This document shows, one piece after another, positions 8,622 through 16,640 of a stretch of DNA of 64,000 nt. The DNA comes from CAZGUX01 sp964529305 (GTDB taxonomy: Bacteria; Acidobacteriota; Terriglobia; Bryobacterales; Bryobacteraceae). Made by a program: the position numbers and the translations under genes. Under the pieces are notes generated by a model. The model was not told the origin of the DNA and ran no database searches. It saw only the letters and a list, made by a program, of their open reading frames with translations. Position 1 is the stretch's first letter. Each line of letters begins with the position of its first letter. The stretch is from assembly GCA_964529305.1 (NCBI GenBank), contig CAZGUX010000285.1:1-64000 (forward strand), in the 5' to 3' direction.

Positions 8622-8677
8622 CCGGGCTTCGCCCGGTGGGCCGGCCAGGGGGCCGGCCCGCGGTCCAGGGGGACCGC
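8622..8677. terminator. Three consecutive perfect GC hairpins between convergent genes
   Basis: Three perfect inverted repeats stand end to end: CCGGGC-TTC-GCCCGG (8622-8636), GGGCCGGCC-AGGG-GGCCGGCCC (8638-8659) and GCGGTCC-AGGG-GGACCGC (8660-8677). The last two share the same AGGG loop. They lie between the stop of the PIN toxin and the stop of the TPR gene on the other strand. No T-run follows, so they are not classical intrinsic terminators. They could be a two-way transcription barrier, mRNA 3-prime protection, or a REP-like element. Nothing else is recognisable in 8521-8789. Confidence 0.5.
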
Positions 8678-8789
8678 CCCACGGAGAGCGTTTGCGGACG
8701 ATTTTCTTACACCTTCTGAGCGGTGGGGCAGTTGGCTGGCCACCGACGGGCGACAAACTACGTCGCCCGGCGGCACTTGGCGTTTCCGA

Positions 8790-10208
8790 TCATTTCTTCC
8801 TCGCGCGAAACGTCTGGAACGCCCGCTCCGCCTTCTGCGGCTGGCCGAGACGCTGGTAGAGCAGGCCCAACTGGTAATGCAGCCGCCCTTCCGGATCCTC
8901 CGGCGCGGCTTCCAGCGTGGAGGCCGCTTCCTGAATGCGACCTAGCCGGGCGAGGCTCTGGGCGAGATACAGGCGCGACTGCACGTCGGCGGGCCGGCCT
9001 TCCAGGCCCACCTTTAGGTGCGGCAGCGCCTGCTCCGGACGGTCGCGCAGTACATAGGCTTCCCCCAACAACAACCGGACCGCCGGATTTGCCGGATCGG
9101 ACCGCAAGGCCTCTTCGAACAGTTCCGCGGCCCGCTCGATCTGGTTGATCTTCGAGAGGAACTTGCCGTAGTCGATCAGGACGGAGGGCTCGCGGCGGCT
9201 CACGTCCAGCGCCTTGCGGTACTGCGTCTCGGCCTCCTCATTGCGATTGATCTGGTCCCACAGGCGCGCGCGCGCCAGCGCCGCCTGGTAGGAATCCGGG
9301 GCGAGCCGGTCGAGCCGTGCGAGGGCGGCCTCGGCCAACCGCTTGGACCGGTGGAACTCCTCGAAGGCGGTCCGGGGATCGGGCGCTCGCGAGAAGCCGT
9401 GCGCGCTGTCCCTCTTCTCCGTGCACGACGAGGAAATGCGGCAATCGGTCGAGTTGCGCTTCCACGCCTCTTCAAAGCTCGTGGCCGCTTCCTTGCGCTT
9501 GCCGGAGGCCAGCAGATGAAGGCCGGCGGTGACGTACCCCTCCGGAGCTTCCGGATTCGTACCGATGGTCTCGCGGATGTCGGCTTCCACCGCCGCGCGA
9601 TCGCGGGAACCCGGCTCTTCGGCGGCCAGCAGCTTGAAGTAATACGATCCGGCCGGGGCCTTCGCCAGGCGCAACGCCAGCGAGGCGCATAACAGACGGT
9701 GGGTCTCCACCAGTTGGTAGTGGAGTTCCGGGCTTTGCGGGGTAAGAGCCAGTTGTTTGCGGAAAGCCAGGGCCGCCGACGGGTAGTCGGCCAACGCGAG
9801 GTATGTGCGCCCCAGGTAGTCGTGCACTTCCGTATCGTCCGGCCGAAACTGGACGTACGTCTCGAGTGAGGTCAAGGCGCCGCGATAGCGCCCCATGTTG
9901 AACTCCGCGACTCCGCGGCCCAGCCACGCCGAAGCCAGCGAGCGGTCGTGCGCGAGAGCCTTGTCGAAAGAATCGAACGCCTCTTTGTACTTCTTCTGGG
10001 AATTGAGCACGAGGCCCAGGTTCAACTCGGCCGCGCCCCAACCCGGTTTCACGCGGAGAATTTCCCGGTAGGCGGCGGCCGCGCCCTCGAGGTCGTCCTT
10101 CTGTTCCGCCTGTTGCGCTTTTCGGATCAGGTCTTGCAGCCGCTCGGCGCCGGCCCCGAAGTTCGCCGCCAGCAGGACACAGAGAAGTGCACGCCCGAAG
10201 AACCACAT
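8790..10208 (-). CDS. Secreted tetratricopeptide-repeat protein
   Basis: A 472-residue protein. The N-terminus MWFFGRALLCVLLAANFGAG is a signal peptide. The rest is almost entirely TPR units, for example a GWGAAELNLGLVL block, LASAWLGRGVAEFNMGRY, and a C-terminal series ending in GRLHYQLGLLYQRLGQPQKA. TPR arrays mediate protein contacts, here probably in the periplasm. The frame is open far upstream into the receptor gene, but only the ATG at 10208 gives a signal peptide. It follows the TonB-dependent receptor by 62 bases on the same strand, a common acidobacterial pairing. A terminator-like hairpin and T-run abut the start codon and leave no room for a ribosome-binding site. Confidence 0.85.
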   Translation of the reverse strand: MWFFGRALLCVLLAANFGAGAERLQDLIRKAQQAEQKDDLEGAAAAYREILRVKPGWGAAELNLGLVLNSQKKYKEAFDSFDKALAHDRSLASAWLGRGVAEFNMGRYRGALTSLETYVQFRPDDTEVHDYLGRTYLALADYPSAALAFRKQLALTPQSPELHYQLVETHRLLCASLALRLAKAPAGSYYFKLLAAEEPGSRDRAAVEADIRETIGTNPEAPEGYVTAGLHLLASGKRKEAATSFEEAWKRNSTDCRISSSCTEKRDSAHGFSRAPDPRTAFEEFHRSKRLAEAALARLDRLAPDSYQAALARARLWDQINRNEEAETQYRKALDVSRREPSVLIDYGKFLSKINQIERAAELFEEALRSDPANPAVRLLLGEAYVLRDRPEQALPHLKVGLEGRPADVQSRLYLAQSLARLGRIQEAASTLEAAPEDPEGRLHYQLGLLYQRLGQPQKAERAFQTFRARKK

Positions 10209-10209
10209 G

Positions 10210-10245
10210 AAAAAAAGAAAGGGGGACGCGAAGTCCGCATCCCCC
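10210..10245 (-). terminator. Intrinsic terminator or attenuator between receptor and TPR genes
   Basis: On the minus strand GGGGGA-T-GCG (10245-10236) pairs with CGC-G-TCCCCC (10230-10221) around a 5-base loop with one mismatch. The stem is followed by TTTCTTTTTTT (10220-10210), a strong rho-independent signature. It ends one base before the ATG of the TPR gene, so it would either stop receptor transcripts or act as an attenuator for the TPR gene. Confidence 0.7.
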
Positions 10246-10270
10246 AGTGTAGTCGCTTGTAAATCGGCCG

Positions 10271-13200
10271 TTAGAAGATGAACTTCAACCCCAGTTGCAT
10301 CTGCCGGGCCCCTCCTGCCGTGGTGATCAAGCCGGTGTTGACCAGGCCGATGACCGTCGTGGGGTTGCCCAGATTGACGTGGTTTGTGGAATTGAACATC
10401 TCCCAGCGGAACTGTACGTACTTGGTTTCCCGCACGTAGAAGTTCTTGAACAACCCAACGTCGAACGAATGCGAGCCGGGACCGTCCAGGATGCCGCCGC
10501 CGGAGTTGCCGAACGTCAGCGCGGGCGGTGCCGCAAAAGCGGCCGGATTGAACCACTGCGTGACGCTGGGGTTCGAGACCTTGGGATCGCCCACCAGGTT
10601 CGCCCGCGTACCGTACCCGTTGCCGAGGGGCGCGCCCTGTACCGTGAAGCTCAGCGGCGCTCCCGAGACGAACGAGTAAATGCCATCCACCTCCCAACCT
10701 CCCAGGACGCCATTGGCCACCGGATGCAACGAGGACATGTACTTCCGGCCGCGGCCGAAAGGCAGCTCGTAGATGCCCGAGGCCGTGAGGATGTGCTTGC
10801 GGTCGTCGCCGGCGCGCCACCGATTGTAGCCGACGGGCGCGAAGGGGGTGTAGGTGACCTCGTCCTGCATGTACTTGCTCCAGGCATAGACGCCAGTAAA
10901 GTTGAGCCCGCTCGAGAAGCGGCGTTCCCATTTGAGTTGCATGGAGTTGTACCAGGATTTCCCCTGATTCGTGTACAGGGTGACGCCGGCAAAGGCCGGG
11001 AACGGTCGCGCCGCCTGGAGGTTCGTGTAGGTACCCGGCCGCACCGCATCAACGTCGCGACCGCCCACAACATCGATCACCCGGTTGCCGACGTACGACA
11101 CCGTCACTGCCGATTTGAAGAAGATCGACTTCTGGATCGAAATGTTGAACTCGTGCGACTTCTGGGTCAGGATGTCCCACGCGGGAGCGATGACCGACGG
11201 CGACAGGAAGACGCTGGGGTCGTCGGAAAAGGCGGTCTCCCAGCGGGTCAGCGACGAGGCCGTGTAGACCGGATTCTCGTAGTTCCAATAGGGCGGCCCG
11301 ACGATTGCCGAAGCCGTGTTGTTCCCGGTAAACCCGTTGTGCGGGAAGATCCCGTACCCGCCGCGAATTACGAGGTCGTTCTTTCCGCCGGGCCGCCAGG
11401 CGATGCCGAACCGGGGAGAGAGATAGCCATTGGCTTTGAACAGACCCCGCGGCACGCCGGCTTGCGAAGCTGACACCCAGAGCCCTTCCGTGGCCTTGGC
11501 GACAAATCGGGCCACCGGCTGGGCCGTCAGGTCGACCTGCCCGTTCTTGTCCTCGCCGGCCAGCGCCTTGCCCAGGCCGACATGGAACCCGCCAACGTTG
11601 CCGCGGACGGCGCGCTTCTCGTGCCAGTAGTCATAGCGGACTCCGACGTTCAACGTAATGGTTGGGCTGATCTTCCAGGCATCCTGGACGTACAGGCCTG
11701 AGTACGGAGAGTGCTTCATACCGAAAGTCTGCAACGGGAAGTTGCGGCCTCCGGCGGAGGTAAGGCCCAGGAGGTAGTCGGCAAAGCCATCGCCCGTGTA
11801 CTGCGAGTTGAAGGTGAAGTTGCCGCGCGTGGCGAACGAAGCGTGCCCTCCGAAGGTGGTCCGGTCGTTCAATTCATACCCCAGGTTCAGGGTGTGCTTG
11901 CCACGGATGATGCTGAGGCCGGCCTTGCCGTTCTTGGCTTCCATCCAGAGGCGGCCGGGATTGCCCCAAGGAGCGTTGAAGCCGGTGTAGCCGGAAATGC
12001 CGACAGTCGGCAGGCCCGTGGAGCCTTCGCGGCCGGCCGTGGGGAATCCGCGGATGCCCGCCTGTTGGGTCAGATTGTCGATTCCAACGACCGGGGATTT
12101 GAACCGGTTGAACGAGTTGGTATAGCCGCCGGTCACCGTCAGCAACATCGTCGGAGTGATGGAGTAGTTGTAGGTGAGGCCGGCGTTGTGCTGTTTGGTG
12201 TTGTTCTCCTGAACGATATCGGGCCGGTAGTCCGGCACGCCCGACTTGTTGTCGTAGATGATCCAGCGGCCGAAGATCCGGTGGTTGCTGGTGATCTGGT
12301 GGTCGATGCGGCTCACATATTCATTGGTGTCATCCGGCCTCGACGCCACTGAACGGAATCGGCCATCCGGCGAGTTCGGCTGCAGTACCCAGGGGAAGAA
12401 GAACTTCGAGGCGTTGCTAAAGCGCGATTCCGGAATGGTCTTGTTCGCAAAGGGCTGGCCGCCGTTTAACGGATCACGAACCGCCGCGGCCGCAATATTC
12501 CGGAAATCCCCACGGAGCATTTCCGGCTGGACCACGATGGAGTTATAGATCGTTTCCTGGCGGATCTTCGTCGCTTCGTACGCGAAAAAGAAGTGGGTCC
12601 GGTTCTTGATGATCGGACCACCAATCGTTCCGCCGTACTGGTTCCGGGCCAGCTTGGGTTTCGATGCGCCGGGCCGCTTGGCAAACGTGTTGAACGCGTC
12701 CAGCTTTTGATTCCGGAGGAACTCCCAGGCCGACCCATGGAAGTTGTTCGTGCCCGACTTGGTCACCATCTGGATCTGCACGGGGTTACGTCCATGCTCG
12801 GCGCTGAAGTTCGACGTTTCGACGTTAAACTCGCCGATTGTGTCCACGTTGGGAATGGTGATCGCCCGTTCGTCCATGCCGGCATTGGCGTTCAACCCGT
12901 CCACCTGGAATTCGGTGACATCGGGGCGGTTGCCGAGACCCTGCACCGTCGTTCCGCGTTCCGGGCCGCTGCGATTCGAAACGAACCGCATCCCGGGTAC
13001 CAGCAACACCAACTGGATCGGGTTCCGGCCGTTCAGCGGCAGCCCGACGATCTGCTTCTGTTCAACGGTGGCGCCCACCGACGCCTTGTCCGTCTGGATG
13101 AGTTCGACGGTGTCCTGCACCGAGACCTGCTCGGTGACTTCGCCGACTTCCAGCGCCGGGGAAATTCTTCTGCGCTCGCCGACACCGACGTCGACCTGCT

Positions 13201-13480
13201 TTACCGTCCAGGTCTTGAAGCCAGTCATGGTCACGGTCACCGTGTAGCTGCCGTTGGGCAAGGCCAGAATTTCGAAAATCCCCGCCTCATTGGTCGTCAC
13301 GGACTTTCGGAGACCATTACCCAGGTTAGTCACCGTCACGTTGGCCCCTACGATGACTGACCCTGTGGCATCGTTGACTACACCCAAGATGGCTCCGTCG
13401 GAGCCGAGTTGCGCGAACAGCGCCAACGCGGCAACCAACCCGAGCAGAAATACACGAATCGTTATCCCCTGTTTCACCAA
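10271..13480 (-). CDS. TonB-dependent receptor with N-terminal carboxypeptidase-regulatory-like domain
   Basis: A 1069-residue outer-membrane protein of the acidobacterial OAR-like type. A signal peptide (about 1-23) precedes a CarboxypepD_reg-like beta-sandwich at about 28-115 (ILGVVNDATGSVIVGANVTV, then GSYTVTVTMTGFKT). A plug region follows (LPLNGRNPIQLVLLVPGMR, around 147-165), then a long beta-barrel. The chain ends QLGLKFIF, with the terminal aromatic residue expected of outer-membrane barrels. Such receptors are numerous in Solibacter-type genomes and are thought to take up large polymers or peptides. The neighbouring TPR, protease and PIG-L genes suggest an extracellular substrate, but its identity is not readable. 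Upstream bases 13481-13674 hold no gene. Confidence 0.92.
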   Translation of the reverse strand: MVKQGITIRVFLLGLVAALALFAQLGSDGAILGVVNDATGSVIVGANVTVTNLGNGLRKSVTTNEAGIFEILALPNGSYTVTVTMTGFKTWTVKQVDVGVGERRRISPALEVGEVTEQVSVQDTVELIQTDKASVGATVEQKQIVGLPLNGRNPIQLVLLVPGMRFVSNRSGPERGTTVQGLGNRPDVTEFQVDGLNANAGMDERAITIPNVDTIGEFNVETSNFSAEHGRNPVQIQMVTKSGTNNFHGSAWEFLRNQKLDAFNTFAKRPGASKPKLARNQYGGTIGGPIIKNRTHFFFAYEATKIRQETIYNSIVVQPEMLRGDFRNIAAAAVRDPLNGGQPFANKTIPESRFSNASKFFFPWVLQPNSPDGRFRSVASRPDDTNEYVSRIDHQITSNHRIFGRWIIYDNKSGVPDYRPDIVQENNTKQHNAGLTYNYSITPTMLLTVTGGYTNSFNRFKSPVVGIDNLTQQAGIRGFPTAGREGSTGLPTVGISGYTGFNAPWGNPGRLWMEAKNGKAGLSIIRGKHTLNLGYELNDRTTFGGHASFATRGNFTFNSQYTGDGFADYLLGLTSAGGRNFPLQTFGMKHSPYSGLYVQDAWKISPTITLNVGVRYDYWHEKRAVRGNVGGFHVGLGKALAGEDKNGQVDLTAQPVARFVAKATEGLWVSASQAGVPRGLFKANGYLSPRFGIAWRPGGKNDLVIRGGYGIFPHNGFTGNNTASAIVGPPYWNYENPVYTASSLTRWETAFSDDPSVFLSPSVIAPAWDILTQKSHEFNISIQKSIFFKSAVTVSYVGNRVIDVVGGRDVDAVRPGTYTNLQAARPFPAFAGVTLYTNQGKSWYNSMQLKWERRFSSGLNFTGVYAWSKYMQDEVTYTPFAPVGYNRWRAGDDRKHILTASGIYELPFGRGRKYMSSLHPVANGVLGGWEVDGIYSFVSGAPLSFTVQGAPLGNGYGTRANLVGDPKVSNPSVTQWFNPAAFAAPPALTFGNSGGGILDGPGSHSFDVGLFKNFYVRETKYVQFRWEMFNSTNHVNLGNPTTVIGLVNTGLITTAGGARQMQLGLKFIF

Positions 13481-13674
13481 ACCTCCTCAAAGCAACTTTG
13501 TAGCTAGAGCGGAGTGCGCCCTGGATAGGGGTGAGTATACAACACTCGGTCAAGTCTTCGAGCTTTTTCTGCTCACCGGGCCGCAGAAATTAACGTGCAG
13601 AAATTGCGCGCACTCCGTCGTCCGAAGGACCCCGGCGATCCCGCGGATCGTCCGCGTGTGGAGGGATCGCGGCG

Positions 13675-14682
13675 CTACCGCTTTGATGGAAGCGGCTTTA
13701 CCTTTTCCTCGACCCAAGGCGACAGTTTGGGCTTCTCACCGGGCGCGACGCCGTGGTAGTTGAACTCTTCTCCGTACCGGTACCCGTACTTCGTCCCTAT
13801 GGTTTCACCAAGTTCCTCGAGCAGCGCGCGAGTCAGCGGGCCCGCGGTCGAGTCGTTCACCTCGCGAAGCAGGGACGAGGGCTTGCCCATCGATTCCAGG
13901 CGGCTCTTGACGTGAGTGGCGTAGGCACGGTTCGCCGTGCGCAGTTTCAAATAGGCCTCGACCTTGCGGGGAAACGTGCGGGTGATGTCGATGGGCATGA
14001 ACTTCGCCTGGTTGTGCCCGCCCTCGCCCGGCCGGTAGGGCCGATGCGCGGAGTAGTAATAGGTCTCGGCCACACCGTGCCCGCCGATTCCCATGCGGGT
14101 GAGTTCCGCCAGGAAGTAGCCGGAGTTCGAATAGTTCGTTTCCTCGGCGGCGCGCGCGGTCCAGAACTGATCCCACTCGGGCTCGTAGTGAATAAAAGGG
14201 TCGGGGATGAACAGCTTTTGCGGTTTGTAGTAGCGGATCAGCGCCGACATCTGGTTGCGCAGTTCGTTGCTCGACAACTGGCTCAACTCGCCGCTCTTGT
14301 TGTTCAGGTTGAAGACTTCGGTGATACCCAACGCGCGCGCGGCTTCTTCCGTCTCGGCATTGTTCGCGAGGCGGGTCTCCGCGGGGCTGAGCCCGACAGA
14401 GTTCTTTTCGTCGTTGCCGGTCTGAACGACGAAGACGCGGTAGCCTTCGTCGATGAACTTCGCCAGCGTGCCCCCGGCGCCGCGAAGATAGTCGCCGCCG
14501 CCCGCTGTGATCGCGACGATCGTCTTGCCTCCCGGGACCGGGCGTTGCCCGTGTAGGATTGCCGGGGCGACGAGAGCTAAGGTCAAGACGAAACCAAGCC
14601 CGGGACGAATCGCTCCGAACCGCGGGTGTAAGCCCGCGGTTCGGGGTGAAAGGGCGCGGCCACGGCCAGTTTCAGTCAACAC
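13675..14682 (-). CDS. PIG-L family protein with degenerate metal site (pseudoenzyme?)
   Basis: About 335 residues from the GTG at 14682, the first start after the preceding gene's stop. A hydrophobic signal sequence (LGFVLTLALVAPAILHGQ) precedes the fold. PIG-L/LmbE deacetylases carry an HPDD zinc motif just before a GAGG turn. Here the segment reads TAGGGDYLRGAGG, so the His and the first Asp are replaced by Gly. The later His-containing loop (usually PHxDH) reads PFIHYEPEWDQ. The fold is recognisable from spacing and from NDEKNSVGLSPAETRL, shared with the next gene. Zinc-dependent deacetylation is therefore unlikely. The start choice is uncertain. Confidence 0.72.
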   Translation of the reverse strand: MLTETGRGRALSPRTAGLHPRFGAIRPGLGFVLTLALVAPAILHGQRPVPGGKTIVAITAGGGDYLRGAGGTLAKFIDEGYRVFVVQTGNDEKNSVGLSPAETRLANNAETEEAARALGITEVFNLNNKSGELSQLSSNELRNQMSALIRYYKPQKLFIPDPFIHYEPEWDQFWTARAAEETNYSNSGYFLAELTRMGIGGHGVAETYYYSAHRPYRPGEGGHNQAKFMPIDITRTFPRKVEAYLKLRTANRAYATHVKSRLESMGKPSSLLREVNDSTAGPLTRALLEELGETIGTKYGYRYGEEFNYHGVAPGEKPKLSPWVEEKVKPLPSKR

Positions 14683-14686
14683 GAGC

Positions 14687-15580
14687 TCACTTTCTGTAGG
14701 CAGCCGGAATCCCGAACTCGATCCCGGCGTATCTGAACTCTTCCGCCATCCGATAGTTACTTCCCTCGGCGCACAGGGCGGCCAGCCCGCGGAGGTTCTC
14801 CTCCACCAGTTTGTTGACGGACGCATCGTTCACCGTGTTCAGCAGACTCAGCTTGCGGCCGGATGCGTCCAGGGTCTGCTTCAACCGGTACGCCATGCTC
14901 CGGTTGATTGTCCTCTGCGCCTGCACCGCCTGAAGCTTCTTCGCGAACACCGCACCAATGTCCACGCGGGCGGGTTGCGGCACGAACGTGGACGTGCTCT
15001 CCGGTTCGCGCCGCCGCGGATCGACGAGCGGCGCGTAGTAATACACCTCGGAAACAAGATGAGGCTTGAGTCCGCCGTCCGCCGCGGCCGGCAGGAAGTT
15101 CTCGAACCGCGCGCAATGCCAGGCATCCTCCGCCGCGGCGCCCGCGTAATAGTGGTCCAGATTGCGGTCGTGCTCGGTGTGCGGGTTGGGAATGAACAGG
15201 ACCGCCGGCCGGTGTAGACGGATGAGGAAGATCAGGCGATCGCGCAGAGTGGTATGCGGCACGTCCCGCAATTCGGAAGCACGATAGCCCAGGGAAAACA
15301 CTTCCTTGATGCCGAGGATGCGGGCCGCGGTTTCGCTCTCGTTCTTGTTGCGCAGCGCGGTTTCCTCCGGCGACAGGCCCCACGATTCCTTCTCGTCGTT
15401 GGTGACGCGGACCAGATACGCCTCCGCCCCTTCGGCGATCATCTTCGCCACCGTGCCGCCGGCGTGCGCGGTCCATCCTGCGTCCGCGGCGATCACCAGG
15501 ACCACCTTGCCGGCAGCCCACGCCGGAATGGCGGCCGTGAGAGCGGCGGCCGAAGCCTGCAGGAATTCGCGGCGCTTCAT
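14687..15580 (-). CDS. Tat-exported PIG-L family protein with degenerate metal site
   Basis: A 297-residue protein. The N-terminus MKRREFLQASAAALTAAIP is a twin-arginine signal, so the protein should be exported folded. At the PIG-L active site the expected HPDD before the GG turn is replaced by AADAGWTAHAGG, removing the zinc His and both Asp. The later loop PHTEHDRNLDH does keep His residues. NDEKESWGLSPEETALRNKNESETA is close to the neighbouring paralog. The ATG at 15580 overlaps the previous gene's stop as TGATG, which fixes the start and implies coupling. Two inactive-looking paralogs beside an intact one (15580-16524) suggest subunits or binding proteins rather than enzymes. Confidence 0.8.
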   Translation of the reverse strand: MKRREFLQASAAALTAAIPAWAAGKVVLVIAADAGWTAHAGGTVAKMIAEGAEAYLVRVTNDEKESWGLSPEETALRNKNESETAARILGIKEVFSLGYRASELRDVPHTTLRDRLIFLIRLHRPAVLFIPNPHTEHDRNLDHYYAGAAAEDAWHCARFENFLPAAADGGLKPHLVSEVYYYAPLVDPRRREPESTSTFVPQPARVDIGAVFAKKLQAVQAQRTINRSMAYRLKQTLDASGRKLSLLNTVNDASVNKLVEENLRGLAALCAEGSNYRMAEEFRYAGIEFGIPAAYRK

Positions 15581-16524
15581 CACTTCTTCCCGGCGTTCTT
15601 CGCCACGTACGCCCGAAGGCCGGGCAGATGAGCGAGTTCGTCCATGTGGTAGTAGTCTTCGGCGTACTTCACTTTGGCCTTCTTGCCGATATCGCGGGAA
15701 ATCCAGTTCATCCACCAGTGAAGAATCATGTCGGAGGCGTGGTCGTCGTTCACGTTTTCCCACTCCGGAATGTACTTTCCCTGAGCGGCCAACCGGGCCC
15801 GGATGGCGGGCGCGCCGCCGGGATTGTGGTACACGTTGCGGTGCGCGGCGATGGCCCTCTCCTTCTTCCGCACCTGCGACTCGTTGAATTCCATGGCGAC
15901 GTTCGCCACCTGCCCGAGACCCCAGTCCAGCCGCGCCTTGCCGTAGTAATGCGACGCGGCCCAGGGCTTCAGACCGAGTTTGAAGTGCTCGGGATGCACC
16001 GTCTCATACCCCGCCAGCCAGTAGGCTTCCACCAGCGCACGGGCGACGTTCCGGTGGTCGGGATTCTTCTGGTAGTGCTCCCAGGCGTTGTGGCCGAGAA
16101 CGACATCGGGCTGGTATTTCCGGATGATGAAAATCAACTGTTCGCGCAGTTCGTTCAGGGGAATCGGATTCATGAAGTCGTTGCGCCAGTTGAGGCTGAT
16201 CACCTTCTCCATGCCCAGGATACGGATCGCGTCGTTGGTTTCCTTCAGGTTGATGATGTCGTTGCGGGCATACCCGTGCGAGCCGTCCTTCTCGTCGTTG
16301 GAGCCGCGGACGTAGTAGCCCTTATAGCCGCTTTCCATGAAGCGGGCAATCAGGCCGCCCATGCCGTAGTCGGTGGTATGGTCGTCGTGGTGAGGCTGCG
16401 CGACCAGCAGCGTCTTTCCGGCCGGCAGATCACCGGGCGGAAGCGTGTCCTGAGCAACGGCGAGGTTCGCGCCGAAGGCCAGAACAGCCGTCAATCGCGT
16501 GAGCATCCGGGGTCGGCAGCGCAT
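15580..16524 (-). CDS. Secreted PIG-L family deacetylase with intact metal site
   Basis: About 314 residues from the ATG at 16524, with a basic then hydrophobic signal sequence (MRCRPRMLTRLTAVLAFGA). The zinc motif is intact: AQPHHDDHTTDYGMGG has the HxDD arrangement. The second site EHYQKNPDHRNVARA supplies the distal His. PIG-L/LmbE proteins deacetylate N-acetylglucosamine-type substrates; the actual sugar is unknown. It is the first of three consecutive paralogs and overlaps the next by TGATG. Together with the S41 protease upstream they look like one secreted degradation cluster. An alternative ATG at 16506 would still leave a signal peptide. Confidence 0.85.
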   Translation of the reverse strand: MRCRPRMLTRLTAVLAFGANLAVAQDTLPPGDLPAGKTLLVAQPHHDDHTTDYGMGGLIARFMESGYKGYYVRGSNDEKDGSHGYARNDIINLKETNDAIRILGMEKVISLNWRNDFMNPIPLNELREQLIFIIRKYQPDVVLGHNAWEHYQKNPDHRNVARALVEAYWLAGYETVHPEHFKLGLKPWAASHYYGKARLDWGLGQVANVAMEFNESQVRKKERAIAAHRNVYHNPGGAPAIRARLAAQGKYIPEWENVNDDHASDMILHWWMNWISRDIGKKAKVKYAEDYYHMDELAHLPGLRAYVAKNAGKK

Positions 16525-16640
16525 AACCAGTCGGGCCAAAGAGCACAACGCTCGGCGCCAGACGGGTTATCTTATCATGGGTCCCGCGGCGCCACCCAGG
16601 CCATGTCGTGGCGGCACTGCTGCCCATCGCAAGCCGGCGT

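Noticed and set aside
10209..10931. Upstream extension of the TPR gene by 241 codons
   Set aside because: It lies in the receptor gene in another frame and is not protein-like; the signal peptide begins at 10208.
13481..13674. A possible promoter for the TonB-dependent receptor (TTGACC near TATACT)
   Set aside because: On the minus strand the two boxes are only 8 bases apart, and no -10 box stands at the proper 16-18 base distance.
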